Shown: one piece after another, positions 53,556-62,419 of the stretch
Numbering within the stretch: position 1 is the stretch's first letter
Layout: the number at the start of each line of letters is the position of its first letter
Origin: Lachnospiraceae bacterium
GTDB lineage: Bacteria > Bacillota > Clostridia > Lachnospirales > Lachnospiraceae
NCBI GenBank assembly: GCA_017521985.1
Contig: JAFXAZ010000001.1
Coordinates: 1 to 64,000, forward strand
Reading direction: 5' to 3'
DNA length: 64,000 bases
Made by a program: the position numbers and the translations under genes
Notes under the pieces: model-generated
Told to the model about the DNA's origin: nothing
What the model saw: the letters and a program-made list of their open reading frames with translations, nothing else
The model's database searches: none

Positions 53556-54449
53556 ATGGACATCCGAAATATACAAACATTTATCCGAGTGGCAGAACTT
53601 AAAAGCTTTACTAAGGCTGCCGATGAATTAAACTATGTCCAGTCCACGGTCACCATGCAAATACAGCAGTTGGAAAAAGAACTTGGTTATCCCTTGTTTG
53701 ACCGCATTGGCAAAAAAGTATCCCTAACCTCCCTTGGTATGGAATTTTTGACTTATGCATACGAGATTCTGCACGCAGTAGAAAAAGCAGAAACTCTGGG
53801 ACGAGATAACGACAGCATCCACGGCATCCTGCGCCTTGGGGTATCCGAATCTATTTTATTCGGGGCACTGGCCGACTTTCTTCCGGCCTTTAAGGGCAAA
53901 TACAAAAACCTGGACCTTCGCATCAAAACAGGACATACAACCGAGCTTCTGGAACAGCTAAAACAAAATCAATTGGATATGCTGTATCTCTCCGCCAATT
54001 TAAACACCGACCCGGATTTGCGATGCCACTACGTACATCGGGAGTACATGGTTTTTCTAAGCGGTCCGGGGCACCAACTAATCAGTCAAAAGAACATTCC
54101 TCTTAAAGAACTGATACAGCACGATTTTCTCGTAACAGAGCGAGAAGGTATTTGCTATGGCAGACTTAAGGAATTAACAGCACAATATAACGTGATGCTT
54201 AGAGACTCCGTAGAAATCGACAATATATCCATGATAGCCGATTTGGTTGAAAAAGGCATGGGACTTGCTTTTTTACCTGAGTATGTTGTAAAAAAACGAT
54301 TGGAAAAGGGTACTTTGTTTAAGCTTGACGTGGATGTTCCTCCGCAAATATATTATAGCCAGGTTCTTTGCCATAAAAACCGTTGGATGTCGCCTTTTAT
54401 GACCGGTCTCCTTGAAATGATAAAAGAAGTAAGGCCGGCGGAGGAATGA
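53556..54449 (+). CDS. LysR family transcriptional regulator
   Basis: A 297-residue LysR-type regulator. The N-terminal winged helix is MDIRNIQTFIRVAELKSF, TKAADELNYVQSTVTMQIQQ and LEKELGYPLFDR; the effector domain follows from about 90 (GILRLGVSESILFGAL). Start chosen at 53556, behind TAGGAGT; the frame is open 36 codons further upstream with no binding site and a non-coding-like sequence. Its neighbours are the divergent yitT gene and the queT gene downstream, which has its own promoter and riboswitch. The inducer is unknown. Confidence 0.88.
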   Translation: MDIRNIQTFIRVAELKSFTKAADELNYVQSTVTMQIQQLEKELGYPLFDRIGKKVSLTSLGMEFLTYAYEILHAVEKAETLGRDNDSIHGILRLGVSESILFGALADFLPAFKGKYKNLDLRIKTGHTTELLEQLKQNQLDMLYLSANLNTDPDLRCHYVHREYMVFLSGPGHQLISQKNIPLKELIQHDFLVTEREGICYGRLKELTAQYNVMLRDSVEIDNISMIADLVEKGMGLAFLPEYVVKKRLEKGTLFKLDVDVPPQIYYSQVLCHKNRWMSPFMTGLLEMIKEVRPAEE

Positions 54450-54450
54450 C

Positions 54451-54479
54451 TTGACAAAACACTCTATATAAAGTATAGT
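54451..54479 (+). promoter_or_regulatory. Promoter of queT
   Basis: TTGACA (54451-54456), 17 bases and TATAGT (54474-54479). The expected start near 54486 matches the first base of the riboswitch aptamer. Confidence 0.8.
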
Positions 54480-54486
54480 TAACTTC

Positions 54487-54529
54487 CGTGAGTTCGAAAC
54501 CTTCCTCACGTAAAACAAAACTAAAGGAG
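54487..54529 (+). promoter_or_regulatory. preQ1-I riboswitch
   Basis: A compact aptamer: P1 stem CGTGAG/CTCACG around the loop TTCGAAACCTTC, then the A-rich tail TAAAACAAAACTA running into the ribosome binding site AAAGGAG. The loop CCTT can pair with AAGG of that site to make the pseudoknot P2. The order and the A-rich tail match the known preQ1-I type, as in Thermoanaerobacter, where ligand binding hides the ribosome binding site. It lies directly before queT. Confidence 0.85.
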
Positions 54530-54537
54530 AATTTCAT

Positions 54538-55017
54538 ATGAAAAACAAAAAGGTAATGTTTGTAACTCAGGCCGCTATGATTGCGGCTATCTACGTGGTA
54601 CTCGGAGTAGTGTTTGCAGCATTTGGCTCCAAGGCAATTCAAGTCCGCCTTGCGGATGCACTGACCATTCTTCCACTATTTACCGGAGCTGCTATTCCGG
54701 GACTGTTTGTGGGATGCTTTCTAAGCAACGTCCTTGCAGGCGGCATTTTGCCGGACGTGATTTTTGGCAGTCTGGCTACTTTAATAGGTGCTTTCGGCAC
54801 TTATAATCTCAGGAAAGCCCACCCGGTACTGGGAACACTTCCGCCAATTCTTTCTAACACCATTATTATTCCCTTTGTACTCCGTTATGGATACGGCGAT
54901 CCTCTGCCGATTCCATACATGATGCTGACCGTAGGTATCGGCGAAGTTATTTCCTGTGGTGTGCTGGGCATGATTTTATTCATGGTGCTGAAACCTATGA
55001 AATCCAGGATTTTTTAA
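54538..55017 (+). CDS. queT: Queuosine precursor ECF transporter S component QueT
   Basis: A 159-residue membrane protein with five to six hydrophobic segments. It opens with VTQAAMIAAIYVVLGVVF and then has a GSKAIQVRLADALTILP segment (about 23-40) followed by PDVIFGSLATLIGAFGTY, the QueT pattern. It binds preQ1 or a related queuosine precursor and works with the shared ECF T and A subunits. The preQ1-I riboswitch upstream independently supports the substrate. It follows the LysR gene but has its own promoter. Confidence 0.92.
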   Translation: MKNKKVMFVTQAAMIAAIYVVLGVVFAAFGSKAIQVRLADALTILPLFTGAAIPGLFVGCFLSNVLAGGILPDVIFGSLATLIGAFGTYNLRKAHPVLGTLPPILSNTIIIPFVLRYGYGDPLPIPYMMLTVGIGEVISCGVLGMILFMVLKPMKSRIF

Positions 55018-55059
55018 AAATTCTTTTTCAAAGTTCTTTCAATCTATTATGGTTTCTTG

Positions 55060-55088
55060 TTGAAATATTTGGAATACAGTGTTATAAT
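55060..55088 (+). promoter_or_regulatory. Promoter of nagB
   Basis: TTGAAA (55060-55065), a 17-base spacer and TATAAT (55083-55088) lie about 75 bases before the nagB start. Confidence 0.75.
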
Positions 55089-55164
55089 TTTTTCGTAATT
55101 TATATGTCAGTAAAAGCATATAATTAGTGTGTTCCGCACAACATGCATTTGGAGGATTTAAACT

Positions 55165-55899
55165 ATGATTATTTGTCGTGCAAAAGATTATGATGAATTA
55201 AGCAGAAGAGCTGCAAATATTATCGGAGCTCAGATTATTATGAAGCCGGATTGTGTACTTGGACTTGCAACAGGCGGTTCCCCGGTTGGTACTTACAAAG
55301 AACTGATTAAACGTTATGAAATGGGTGACTTAGACTTTAGTCAGGTTTCTACTGTGAACTTGGATGAATACAGAGGTCTTTCTCCTGAAAATGACCAGAG
55401 TTACCGTTATTTTATGAACACCAATTTATTTAACCATGTAAATATTGACAAAGCCTGCACTCACGTTCCAAACGGTTTAGAACCGGATGCTGACAAAGCT
55501 TGTGCGGATTACGATGCTATTATCGATGAAATGGGCGGTATTGATTTACAGCTTTTAGGTCTTGGTCATAATGGCCATATCGGTTTTAACGAACCTGCTG
55601 ATACCTTTACATTAGGAACCAACTGTGTTGACTTACAGGCAAGCACCATCGAAGCAAATACACGTTTCTTTGCGTCTGCTGATGAAGTTCCGCGCCAGGC
55701 TTATACCATGGGTATCGGAAGCATTATGCAGGCAAAGAAAATCGTTGTTGTTGTAAGCGGCAAGGACAAGGCAAAGATTTTACGCGAAGTAGTTGCCGGT
55801 CCTATCACTCCTAGAGTACCTGCTTCTGCATTACAGCTTCACCCGGACGTAACCATCGTTGCTGACGAAGCTGCCTTATCTTTATTAGATGCTGAATAA
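55165..55899 (+). CDS. nagB: Glucosamine-6-phosphate deaminase NagB
   Basis: A 244-residue enzyme that converts glucosamine-6-phosphate to fructose-6-phosphate and ammonia, linking amino-sugar use to glycolysis. Signatures are LGLATGGSPVGTYKEL, VNLDEYRGL, LLGLGHNGHIGFNEP (catalytic Asp/His region, about 132-146) and VVVSGKDKA. It lacks the longer C-terminal tail of the E. coli enzyme, as in other Firmicutes. TTTGGAGG is the binding site. It is a single-gene unit with its own promoter and terminator. Confidence 0.95.
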   Translation: MIICRAKDYDELSRRAANIIGAQIIMKPDCVLGLATGGSPVGTYKELIKRYEMGDLDFSQVSTVNLDEYRGLSPENDQSYRYFMNTNLFNHVNIDKACTHVPNGLEPDADKACADYDAIIDEMGGIDLQLLGLGHNGHIGFNEPADTFTLGTNCVDLQASTIEANTRFFASADEVPRQAYTMGIGSIMQAKKIVVVVSGKDKAKILREVVAGPITPRVPASALQLHPDVTIVADEAALSLLDAE

Positions 55900-55914
55900 T
55901 TTTTATAACATTTT

Positions 55915-55943
55915 AGGGCTGTCGTGTGACAGCCCTATTTTTT
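55915..55943 (+). terminator. Terminator of nagB
   Basis: AGGGCTGTC and GACAGCCCT form a perfect 9-bp stem with a 4-base loop, followed by ATTTTTT. Confidence 0.9.
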
Positions 55944-55960
55944 GAAGCTTTTGGGTGTTT

Positions 55961-56000
55961 TTTGGGCATTTTACTGCCTGTTGCCCACAAAATGCCCAAA
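55961..56000. repeat. 12-bp inverted repeat after the AbgT gene
   Basis: TTTGGGCATTTT and AAAATGCCCAAA are perfect complements 16 bases apart. No T-run follows on either strand, though it lies where a terminator of the AbgT gene would be expected. Confidence 0.55.
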
Positions 56001-56020
56001 TCCACATTTACAATTTACAC

Positions 56021-57598
56021 TTACCCAAGCATATAATAAATGCTGGTTCCAACTCCAATTGGAAGTCCCAAAAGCATCCAAACAATCAAAAGTAAAATCC
56101 ATCCAATCAAAAATGCCACACTGTAAGGTATCATAGTGGCGGTCAACGTGCCTACGCCTGCGTTTTTATCGTATTTCTGTGCAAACATCAGTATAACCGC
56201 ATAATACGTCATCATGGGCGTAATCACATTGGTACAAGAATCCCCGATACGATAAGCAAGCTGACAAAGCTCCGGACTATAGCCTAAAAGCATAAACATT
56301 GGCACAAAAACCGGCGCCAAAATATTCCACTTAGCGGAAGAAGAACCCAAAAACAGATTCATAAAGCTGGAAAATAATACAAATATTACCAAAAGAGGTA
56401 TTAAACCAATATTAATCTTTTGAAAAAAGTTAGCGCCGGACAGTGCCACAATGGTGCCAATCTGAGTGTAATTAAAGTAATTAATAAACTGGGCAGATAC
56501 AAAAGCCAGTGCCAAGAAAGAGCCCATGGAACTCATGGACTTTGACAAAGCACCACACACATCCTTATCCCCCTTGAACTCTCCGGTAGTCAACCCATAC
56601 GTAATTCCCGGAAGCAAAAACAAAAAGGTTATTAAAATGACAGCACTGTCAACAAGAGGGGATGTAGGTCTGCCCAACAACCCACCATTTTCATTTCGAA
56701 ATAAGGAATTCTGCGGAAGGCATGCCACTACAATAATTGCCACGTACAGAAATGCCACCAGGCCGGCTCTTTTCATTCCACGCTTTTCCTCCGGTGTAAT
56801 CGTGGTTAACGATACATCCTCTTCTCCAACCACGTTCCCACTAAATGCAGCAAGTCGTGGTTCTACAATTTTGTCCGTTACCCATGCTCCCAGGATTGTT
56901 ACCAAAAAAGTGGATGCCGCCAGGAAAAAATAATTTCCCATGACTGCCACTTGATAGTTCGGGTCAATAATCGTTACTGCGGTCTGGGAAATTCCTGCCA
57001 AAAGTGCATCCAATGCTCCTACCAGCAAATTAGCGGAAAATCCACCGGATACTCCTGAAAAAGCCGCAGCCAGACCTGCCATGGGATGTCGACCATAGGC
57101 TCTAAAAATCATAGCTCCCAAAGGGATTAAAATAACATAGCCCGCATCATTTGCCACATTAGCCATTACTCCAAGAAATACCACCATTGGACTAATAAAT
57201 CTGGCAGGTGTAATTTTAACCACACTTTTTAGAAGTGCATTAATTAATCCTGACCGCTCTGCCACACCTACGCCAAGCATAGCTACCAGAGTCATTCCCA
57301 GCGGAGCATAATTGGTGAAATTGCTTACCGCATGGGTCAACATATACGTTATACCCTCCTTTGTAAGCAGACTCACTACAGACACCGTGGTTTCCTTTAA
57401 CTCCCCGCCGGACACCAGCTCACCTGTAGCAGAAACCCCCGCGGCTGATAACACTGCCGAAAGCACTATTACCGCACCTGCAAACAACGCAAATAATGCG
57501 ATTGGATGCGGCAGCTTATTTCCTATTTTTTCTATGGTATTCAGCCAGCGACTGTATGCGCCACCCTTAGCTTTGCCTCTCTCTTTGCCCTCTGACAT
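56021..57598 (-). CDS. AbgT family transporter
   Basis: A 525-residue membrane protein with about twelve hydrophobic segments. It has the N-terminal LNTIEKIGNKLPHPIALFALF and the family pattern GVSGGFSANLLVGALDALLAG and SSSAKWNILAPVFVPMFMLLG. AbgT proteins import p-aminobenzoyl-glutamate or export drugs. Start at 57598 (MSEGKERG) behind AAGGAG; 14 further codons upstream are open. It follows the asparagine-synthetase-like gene by about 50 bases, so uptake of an amidated or peptide-like compound in the same unit is possible but unproven. Confidence 0.88.
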   Translation of the reverse strand: MSEGKERGKAKGGAYSRWLNTIEKIGNKLPHPIALFALFAGAVIVLSAVLSAAGVSATGELVSGGELKETTVSVVSLLTKEGITYMLTHAVSNFTNYAPLGMTLVAMLGVGVAERSGLINALLKSVVKITPARFISPMVVFLGVMANVANDAGYVILIPLGAMIFRAYGRHPMAGLAAAFSGVSGGFSANLLVGALDALLAGISQTAVTIIDPNYQVAVMGNYFFLAASTFLVTILGAWVTDKIVEPRLAAFSGNVVGEEDVSLTTITPEEKRGMKRAGLVAFLYVAIIVVACLPQNSLFRNENGGLLGRPTSPLVDSAVILITFLFLLPGITYGLTTGEFKGDKDVCGALSKSMSSMGSFLALAFVSAQFINYFNYTQIGTIVALSGANFFQKINIGLIPLLVIFVLFSSFMNLFLGSSSAKWNILAPVFVPMFMLLGYSPELCQLAYRIGDSCTNVITPMMTYYAVILMFAQKYDKNAGVGTLTATMIPYSVAFLIGWILLLIVWMLLGLPIGVGTSIYYMLG

Positions 57599-57652
57599 GA
57601 TTTGCTCCTTACTTTTAAAATATATAAGTAGAGTGCGCAAAAAAGGGGCGGA

Positions 57653-59191
57653 TTATTCCACCCCAAAGTATATTTCATACCAAACTAAAAACGTATAAAT
57701 CGTCCAAATCTTTCTCCAGTTATCGGAATTACCGCCAACGTAATCATCCCAAATTGCCTGCACCTCGTCCACATGGAAGAATTTCTCACAAACCTTGCTG
57801 CGAAGTGTCTTTTGTACGTGCCGGTTGTAACGCTCATCTGCCATCCAAATACGAATTGGCACGATAAAGCCCAACTTTTTGCGGAAGGCAATTTCTTCCG
57901 GCAGCACCTTTGCAGCAGCCGTACGAAGGGCGACTTTGTTCTGCTCTTCGTTGACCTTATATTTGGAAGGCATACGGGAAGCAATGTCAAAAATACGACG
58001 GTCTGTTAACGGCATACGAATTTCCAAACCGGCAGCCTCGCTCATCTTATCCACATTTAAATAAATATCACCCTCCAGCCAAATCTGAATATCCACGTCA
58101 CTCATTTTGCTCAGCGGATCCAGACCTTCGTTTTCTTTGTAAATTTCTTTTACCAGACAAATTGGAAGAACCTCTTCGTAGTAATGTTTCAGAAGTTTTT
58201 TCTTTTCGTCTTCCTTCATAATATTAGTATTGCCTACATAGAAGGTCTTTAAATTGTCACCATAACGCTCTGCATTACGATACATATTATAGCCGCCAAA
58301 AAATTCATCTGCGCCTTCACCGGAGTAACAAAGCTTGGTACTTTGGGCAGTTGCCTTACAGCCCAGTGCAAAGGCAATGGCCGATGCATCGCCCAACGGC
58401 TGCTCCATATGCTCCATTACCCACGGAACAATTGCAAAATATTCTTCCGGTGTAATCAGGCAGCGATGGTTTCCTCGTCCCAAAATTTCTGCTGTCTGCG
58501 CAGCAAGCCCGGACTCGTCAAAACGCTCTTCTTCATATCCACAGGAGTCTGTCATCTGTACATCCGACATCGCCAGTACATAGGAAGAATCCACACCTCC
58601 GGATAAGAAAGATTCTGCGTACTCATCTTCCTCCTTGACCTCCGGCATAATTTCCTGAATCGTCGTATGAATTTCATCTGCCCACTCCTGTAAAGACTTG
58701 CTGTCATCCGGATAAAACTCCGGTCTGAAATAACGGGTAATTTCTATTTTGCCATCCTGCCATACCAAAAAGCGACCTGGCAAAAGCTTTTTTAACCCCT
58801 TAAAGAACGTATCTTCCCCGGCCACATAGGTAAGGCTCAAATATAGCTGAAGCATTTCTTGGTTTAACTCTTTTACAAAACCGGGCTGCTCCAGAATCGG
58901 ACGAATCATGGTCCCATATAAAAGTTCGCCCTCCGACGTCCGGTAATAATAAAAAGGTTTTGTTCCAAATGGGTCTCTTAAGCAAAACAGCTTCTCTTCT
59001 TCTTCATCCCACAATGCAAAGGCAAACATGCCATGCATATGCATTGCCATATCCTGTCCCCAAGTTTCGTATGCTTTTATCAAAATAGCCTCTTCGCGTG
59101 CCTCACGGGAAAGTCCCTCATCAATGTCCAACTCCCTGCAAAGAGCCTTCCAGTTACGAATGTGACCTCTGTATTCCTTTACTTTTATCAT
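57653..59191 (-). CDS. Asparagine synthetase-like protein, N-terminal glutaminase part missing
   Basis: A 512-residue protein with an intact asparagine-synthetase C-terminal half: PP-loop SFLSGGVDSSYVL (about 187-199), GEGADEFFGGYNMYRN and a final EEIAFRKKLGFIVPI. The first ~110 residues match only the second part of the glutaminase domain (GMFAFALWDEEEEKLFCLRD, GTKPFYYY). The usual MCGI start with the nucleophile Cys2 and about 65 residues are missing, and the NGEIYN site reads RGHIRN. The GAGGAGG site and the 19-base gap to the upstream gene show that the start is real. It probably uses free ammonia or another amine. Confidence 0.82.
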   Translation of the reverse strand: MIKVKEYRGHIRNWKALCRELDIDEGLSREAREEAILIKAYETWGQDMAMHMHGMFAFALWDEEEEKLFCLRDPFGTKPFYYYRTSEGELLYGTMIRPILEQPGFVKELNQEMLQLYLSLTYVAGEDTFFKGLKKLLPGRFLVWQDGKIEITRYFRPEFYPDDSKSLQEWADEIHTTIQEIMPEVKEEDEYAESFLSGGVDSSYVLAMSDVQMTDSCGYEEERFDESGLAAQTAEILGRGNHRCLITPEEYFAIVPWVMEHMEQPLGDASAIAFALGCKATAQSTKLCYSGEGADEFFGGYNMYRNAERYGDNLKTFYVGNTNIMKEDEKKKLLKHYYEEVLPICLVKEIYKENEGLDPLSKMSDVDIQIWLEGDIYLNVDKMSEAAGLEIRMPLTDRRIFDIASRMPSKYKVNEEQNKVALRTAAAKVLPEEIAFRKKLGFIVPIRIWMADERYNRHVQKTLRSKVCEKFFHVDEVQAIWDDYVGGNSDNWRKIWTIYTFLVWYEIYFGVE

Positions 59192-59210
59192 TATCGTATC
59201 CTCCTCGCAA

Positions 59211-60542
59211 CTAGCAATAACCGATTACCAACCCCACTAAAAGCAGTCCACTGGTTAAAGCCAGATTCATTAGCTGGAACTTTCCGCTCCACTTTGCCCA
59301 GGTGCCATAGTTCACATCTGCAAGTCCCAGACTGATTAAGAGCACCGGATTGGTTGGATAAAAGGCATTGGAAAAACCATCTCCAAATGCGTAGGCCAGT
59401 ACGCACAACTGTGCAGAAATCCCAAACACCTGCGCCACAGGCACAATTAACGGCATCATCAAAAACGCCTTGGCAGAACCGGACGGAATAAAAAAGTTCA
59501 TTCCAAGGGTAATCATATATATAAATAAAATAACTGCCCATTTTGGCAACGCAGCCGCAATATCCACTGCCCCATTTAAAATTACATTTAAAAGGCCACC
59601 CTCCGTCATCGTATACTTAATCGCATTAGCCATCAAAATCATAAGCACCGCAGGCAGCACACTTATCAGACCATTCCAAAAGTCAGCGACAAGCACTTTT
59701 ACGCCGGTTCCTGCCAAAAGGGTCGCAGATACTCCTGCCACCAAAAACATCAAGGCCGCAATAATTATGGTATAATCTTGTAATACCGTCACAAACACAC
59801 TGCTCAGTATCAGCGCAATACCAATTCCTACAATGAACACAAAACAAATCAAGGCCTTATCCGTTCGCTTATCTGCTATAAACTGCTTGTCATCCGTTTT
59901 GTCCACAGGCTGCTTCTCGATTTTACGGGCATATCCACATAAAAAGGTTATTAACAGTGCATAAATCAATCCAAAACTAAGGACACGATACCACATACCT
60001 GAAAACATAGGAAGGCCAGCCAGCTGCTGTGCCACACCTATGGTAAAGGGATTGCAAATACCGGCCGCAAAACCACATCCCGCTGCCAGCAAGCTCATAC
60101 CAATACCGACTAATGCATCCCAGCCAAGCTTTATTGCCAATGCCACCACAATCGGTACCAACGGAACACACTCTTCAAAAGAACCTATAAAGGAACCCAT
60201 AGCCATAAAAAACAGGGTTACTACTGCCAATAACCGGTATTTACTATTACCAAAGCGGGCGGTAATCTTGTCCAACATATACTTCATCAAACCGCACCGG
60301 TCCAGACCATTGAATACTCCACCCAATATAAGTAAAAAAGCAATAATTGCAATCAGTGAACCACTTCCCTCTGCCCCCAGCACCAAGATAGGAGACAGCG
60401 CCCATTTCCAAAGCGGCAACTTACCGCCCGGAATCAAACATGTTAATCCATAGGTCAACACCATCAACACAAATAAAATTACAATTGCTGTAACAAAGGA
60501 TTTTACGCTAATGTTAAGACCTTTATTCTTATTTTCTTTCAT
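59211..60542 (-). CDS. YfcC family transporter (ion transporter superfamily)
   Basis: A 443-residue membrane protein with about twelve hydrophobic segments. GSFIGSFEECVPLVPIVVALA and AGCGFAAGICNPFTIGVAQQLAG, and a matching second half with FFIPSGSAKAFLMMPLIVPVA, are typical for the YfcC/DcuC-like group of carboxylate or basic-amino-acid transporters. It is the first gene of a run with the asparagine-synthetase homologue (19-base gap) and AbgT. A function in amino acid or peptide uptake is plausible. The substrate cannot be told from sequence. Confidence 0.85.
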   Translation of the reverse strand: MKENKNKGLNISVKSFVTAIVILFVLMVLTYGLTCLIPGGKLPLWKWALSPILVLGAEGSGSLIAIIAFLLILGGVFNGLDRCGLMKYMLDKITARFGNSKYRLLAVVTLFFMAMGSFIGSFEECVPLVPIVVALAIKLGWDALVGIGMSLLAAGCGFAAGICNPFTIGVAQQLAGLPMFSGMWYRVLSFGLIYALLITFLCGYARKIEKQPVDKTDDKQFIADKRTDKALICFVFIVGIGIALILSSVFVTVLQDYTIIIAALMFLVAGVSATLLAGTGVKVLVADFWNGLISVLPAVLMILMANAIKYTMTEGGLLNVILNGAVDIAAALPKWAVILFIYMITLGMNFFIPSGSAKAFLMMPLIVPVAQVFGISAQLCVLAYAFGDGFSNAFYPTNPVLLISLGLADVNYGTWAKWSGKFQLMNLALTSGLLLVGLVIGYC

Positions 60543-60565
60543 CTTTCGCCTTCTATATATGTCTT

Positions 60566-62344
60566 CTACTCACTAAGTTGATATTTATTAATATCATACT
60601 TTGCTTCGTACTCCTCAAAACATTGCTTGTATGTATAATCTTTTGTTTCACGTAATTTTTTCAAATATTCGTGTGGATCATAAAGCTTCAATTCCATTTC
60701 AATCAACGCTATTGCAACGTTAGAGCAATGGTCTGCAATACGCTCCAGGTTATTCAGCAAATCATTAAATGCAAACCCCATTTTCAGTTCACATTTACCT
60801 GCTTGTAATCGTTCAATATGACGCATTTTCATTTCATCACAAAGAATACCGATTAATTCTCTAAGCGGCTCAACCCTTGCCGCCTTTTGTGAATCACCAT
60901 TTTCAAAAGAAGTTACAGTTATCTCAATAATTTCCTTTATTGCACTCTTTAATACAGAAATTTCATACTGTGCCTCTTTTGAAAACATACTGTTCTTTTC
61001 CCGAAGCTCATTTGCCACCTCTGCAACATTTACCGCATGGTCGCCAAGTCGTTCAAAGTCCCCGATGGTATGCAATAATTTAGACACCTCTTTAGTCTGC
61101 GTGGTACTCAGTGCTTTACTTGTCAACTGCATCAAATAAAGCCCTAGCTTGTCCTCATATTTGTCAATCACATTTTCTCGTTCCTGAATTTTATTATAAC
61201 TCGTCCATGAAAATTCTTCCAAGAGCTTCAAAGAACATGCAATGTTTTTATGTACTTTTTTGACCATGCCAAGCATAGCTGTATTGCTCTGGCTGATTGC
61301 AATATCCGGATATACAAGAAAACGCTCTTCTAACAAATCAAAATCCTTGTCATCTGCTTCATCTTCAACCGTGTCTTTAACCAGATAAAATACTAATTTC
61401 TCTATGTATTTAATAAAAGGTACTAGTACTATAATGGTAGCTGTACGGAACACCGTATTCATAAGTGCAATGCTTACCGGATTCATAATACTGTCCAGGA
61501 AATCGAAATGAACAAATGCATTTACAGAATAAAATACAATGGACCAGAAAAGCATACCAAGCAAGTCATTTAAAAGATAAATCAATGCAGTTCTTTTACC
61601 ATTCTTGTTGGTACCGATTGCAGACAACAATACCGGACACGCCGCACCTACACCGATACCCATTACGATTGGCAGCGCGGATGCAAAGGTAATACCTCCG
61701 GTTACGGAAAGAGCCTGCAAAATACCTACTGCAGCAGAAGCACTTTGCAGCACAGCAGTAAACAAAATACCAATTAAAATACCCATAATCGGATTGGAAA
61801 ACATGGTAAACATATTGGTAAATGCTTCATTTTGCTTTAACGGAGCTACTGCACCACTCATAGTCTGCATTCCCACCATCAAAATGGAAAAGCCCAGTAA
61901 AATATCGCCCACATTATGGAATACGTCTTTTTTCAGAAACATCTTAAAGATAATACCCACAATCGCAACCACTGCTGAAATGGTAGCGGTAGACAAAAGC
62001 TGAGCAATACCGCTTGAGCCCTCAATATATGACAGACACAAAATCCAGCCTGTAATACTTGTACCGATATTGGCGCCCATGATAATACCAATAGACTGTG
62101 CTACCTTCATCATACCGGAATTTACAAAGCCCACAACCATTACCGTAGTCGCAGAAGAAGACTGAATAATGGCCGTCACAGCCGTACCAAGCAAAACACC
62201 CTTAATAGGGGTACTGGTCAGCTTATATAAAATCAATTCTAACTTGTTTCCGGCCACCTTTTTCAGACCATCTCCCATAAGAGACATACCGAACAGGAAA
62301 AGTGCTACGCCACTAAGCAGGGATAATATCATTGTAATTGCCAT
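60566..62344 (-). CDS. Na/Pi cotransporter family protein with PhoU-like domain
   Basis: A 592-residue protein. The membrane part (about 1-310) has two copies of the NptA/PNaS motif: GTAVTAIIQSSSATTVMVVGF and GILFTAVLQSASAAVGILQA. The C-terminal part (about 340-560) is helical and PhoU-like (LLHTIGDFERLGDHAVNVAE, NNLERIADHCSNVA). It imports phosphate with sodium; the PhoU part may regulate it. Start at 62344 (MAITMIL) behind AAAGGAG, with ten codons of open frame upstream. It follows pgi. Confidence 0.92.
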   Translation of the reverse strand: MAITMILSLLSGVALFLFGMSLMGDGLKKVAGNKLELILYKLTSTPIKGVLLGTAVTAIIQSSSATTVMVVGFVNSGMMKVAQSIGIIMGANIGTSITGWILCLSYIEGSSGIAQLLSTATISAVVAIVGIIFKMFLKKDVFHNVGDILLGFSILMVGMQTMSGAVAPLKQNEAFTNMFTMFSNPIMGILIGILFTAVLQSASAAVGILQALSVTGGITFASALPIVMGIGVGAACPVLLSAIGTNKNGKRTALIYLLNDLLGMLFWSIVFYSVNAFVHFDFLDSIMNPVSIALMNTVFRTATIIVLVPFIKYIEKLVFYLVKDTVEDEADDKDFDLLEERFLVYPDIAISQSNTAMLGMVKKVHKNIACSLKLLEEFSWTSYNKIQERENVIDKYEDKLGLYLMQLTSKALSTTQTKEVSKLLHTIGDFERLGDHAVNVAEVANELREKNSMFSKEAQYEISVLKSAIKEIIEITVTSFENGDSQKAARVEPLRELIGILCDEMKMRHIERLQAGKCELKMGFAFNDLLNNLERIADHCSNVAIALIEMELKLYDPHEYLKKLRETKDYTYKQCFEEYEAKYDINKYQLSE

Positions 62345-62381
62345 AAACTGATTTCTCCTTTGTACATAAATCAAAGTATCT

Positions 62382-62407
62382 CCCGGGCAGATTCGCTGTC
62401 CGGGAGT
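62382..62407 (-). terminator. Probable terminator of pgi
   Basis: CTCCCGG...CAG and CTG...CCGGGAG form a GC-rich stem in the gap between pgi and the Na/Pi gene. The following stretch is AT-rich but without a long T-run, so termination may be incomplete. Confidence 0.5.
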
Positions 62408-62419
62408 CCATCTGTATTA

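Noticed and set aside
55961-56000. 12-bp inverted repeat as a rho-independent terminator of the AbgT gene
   Set aside because: No T-run follows the stem on either strand. It is kept only as an inverted repeat.
57653-59210. Sequencing frameshift as the reason for the short asparagine synthetase N-terminus
   Set aside because: Only 19 bases separate it from the upstream transporter gene, and a strong ribosome binding site lies at the observed start, so there is no room for a lost N-terminal part.
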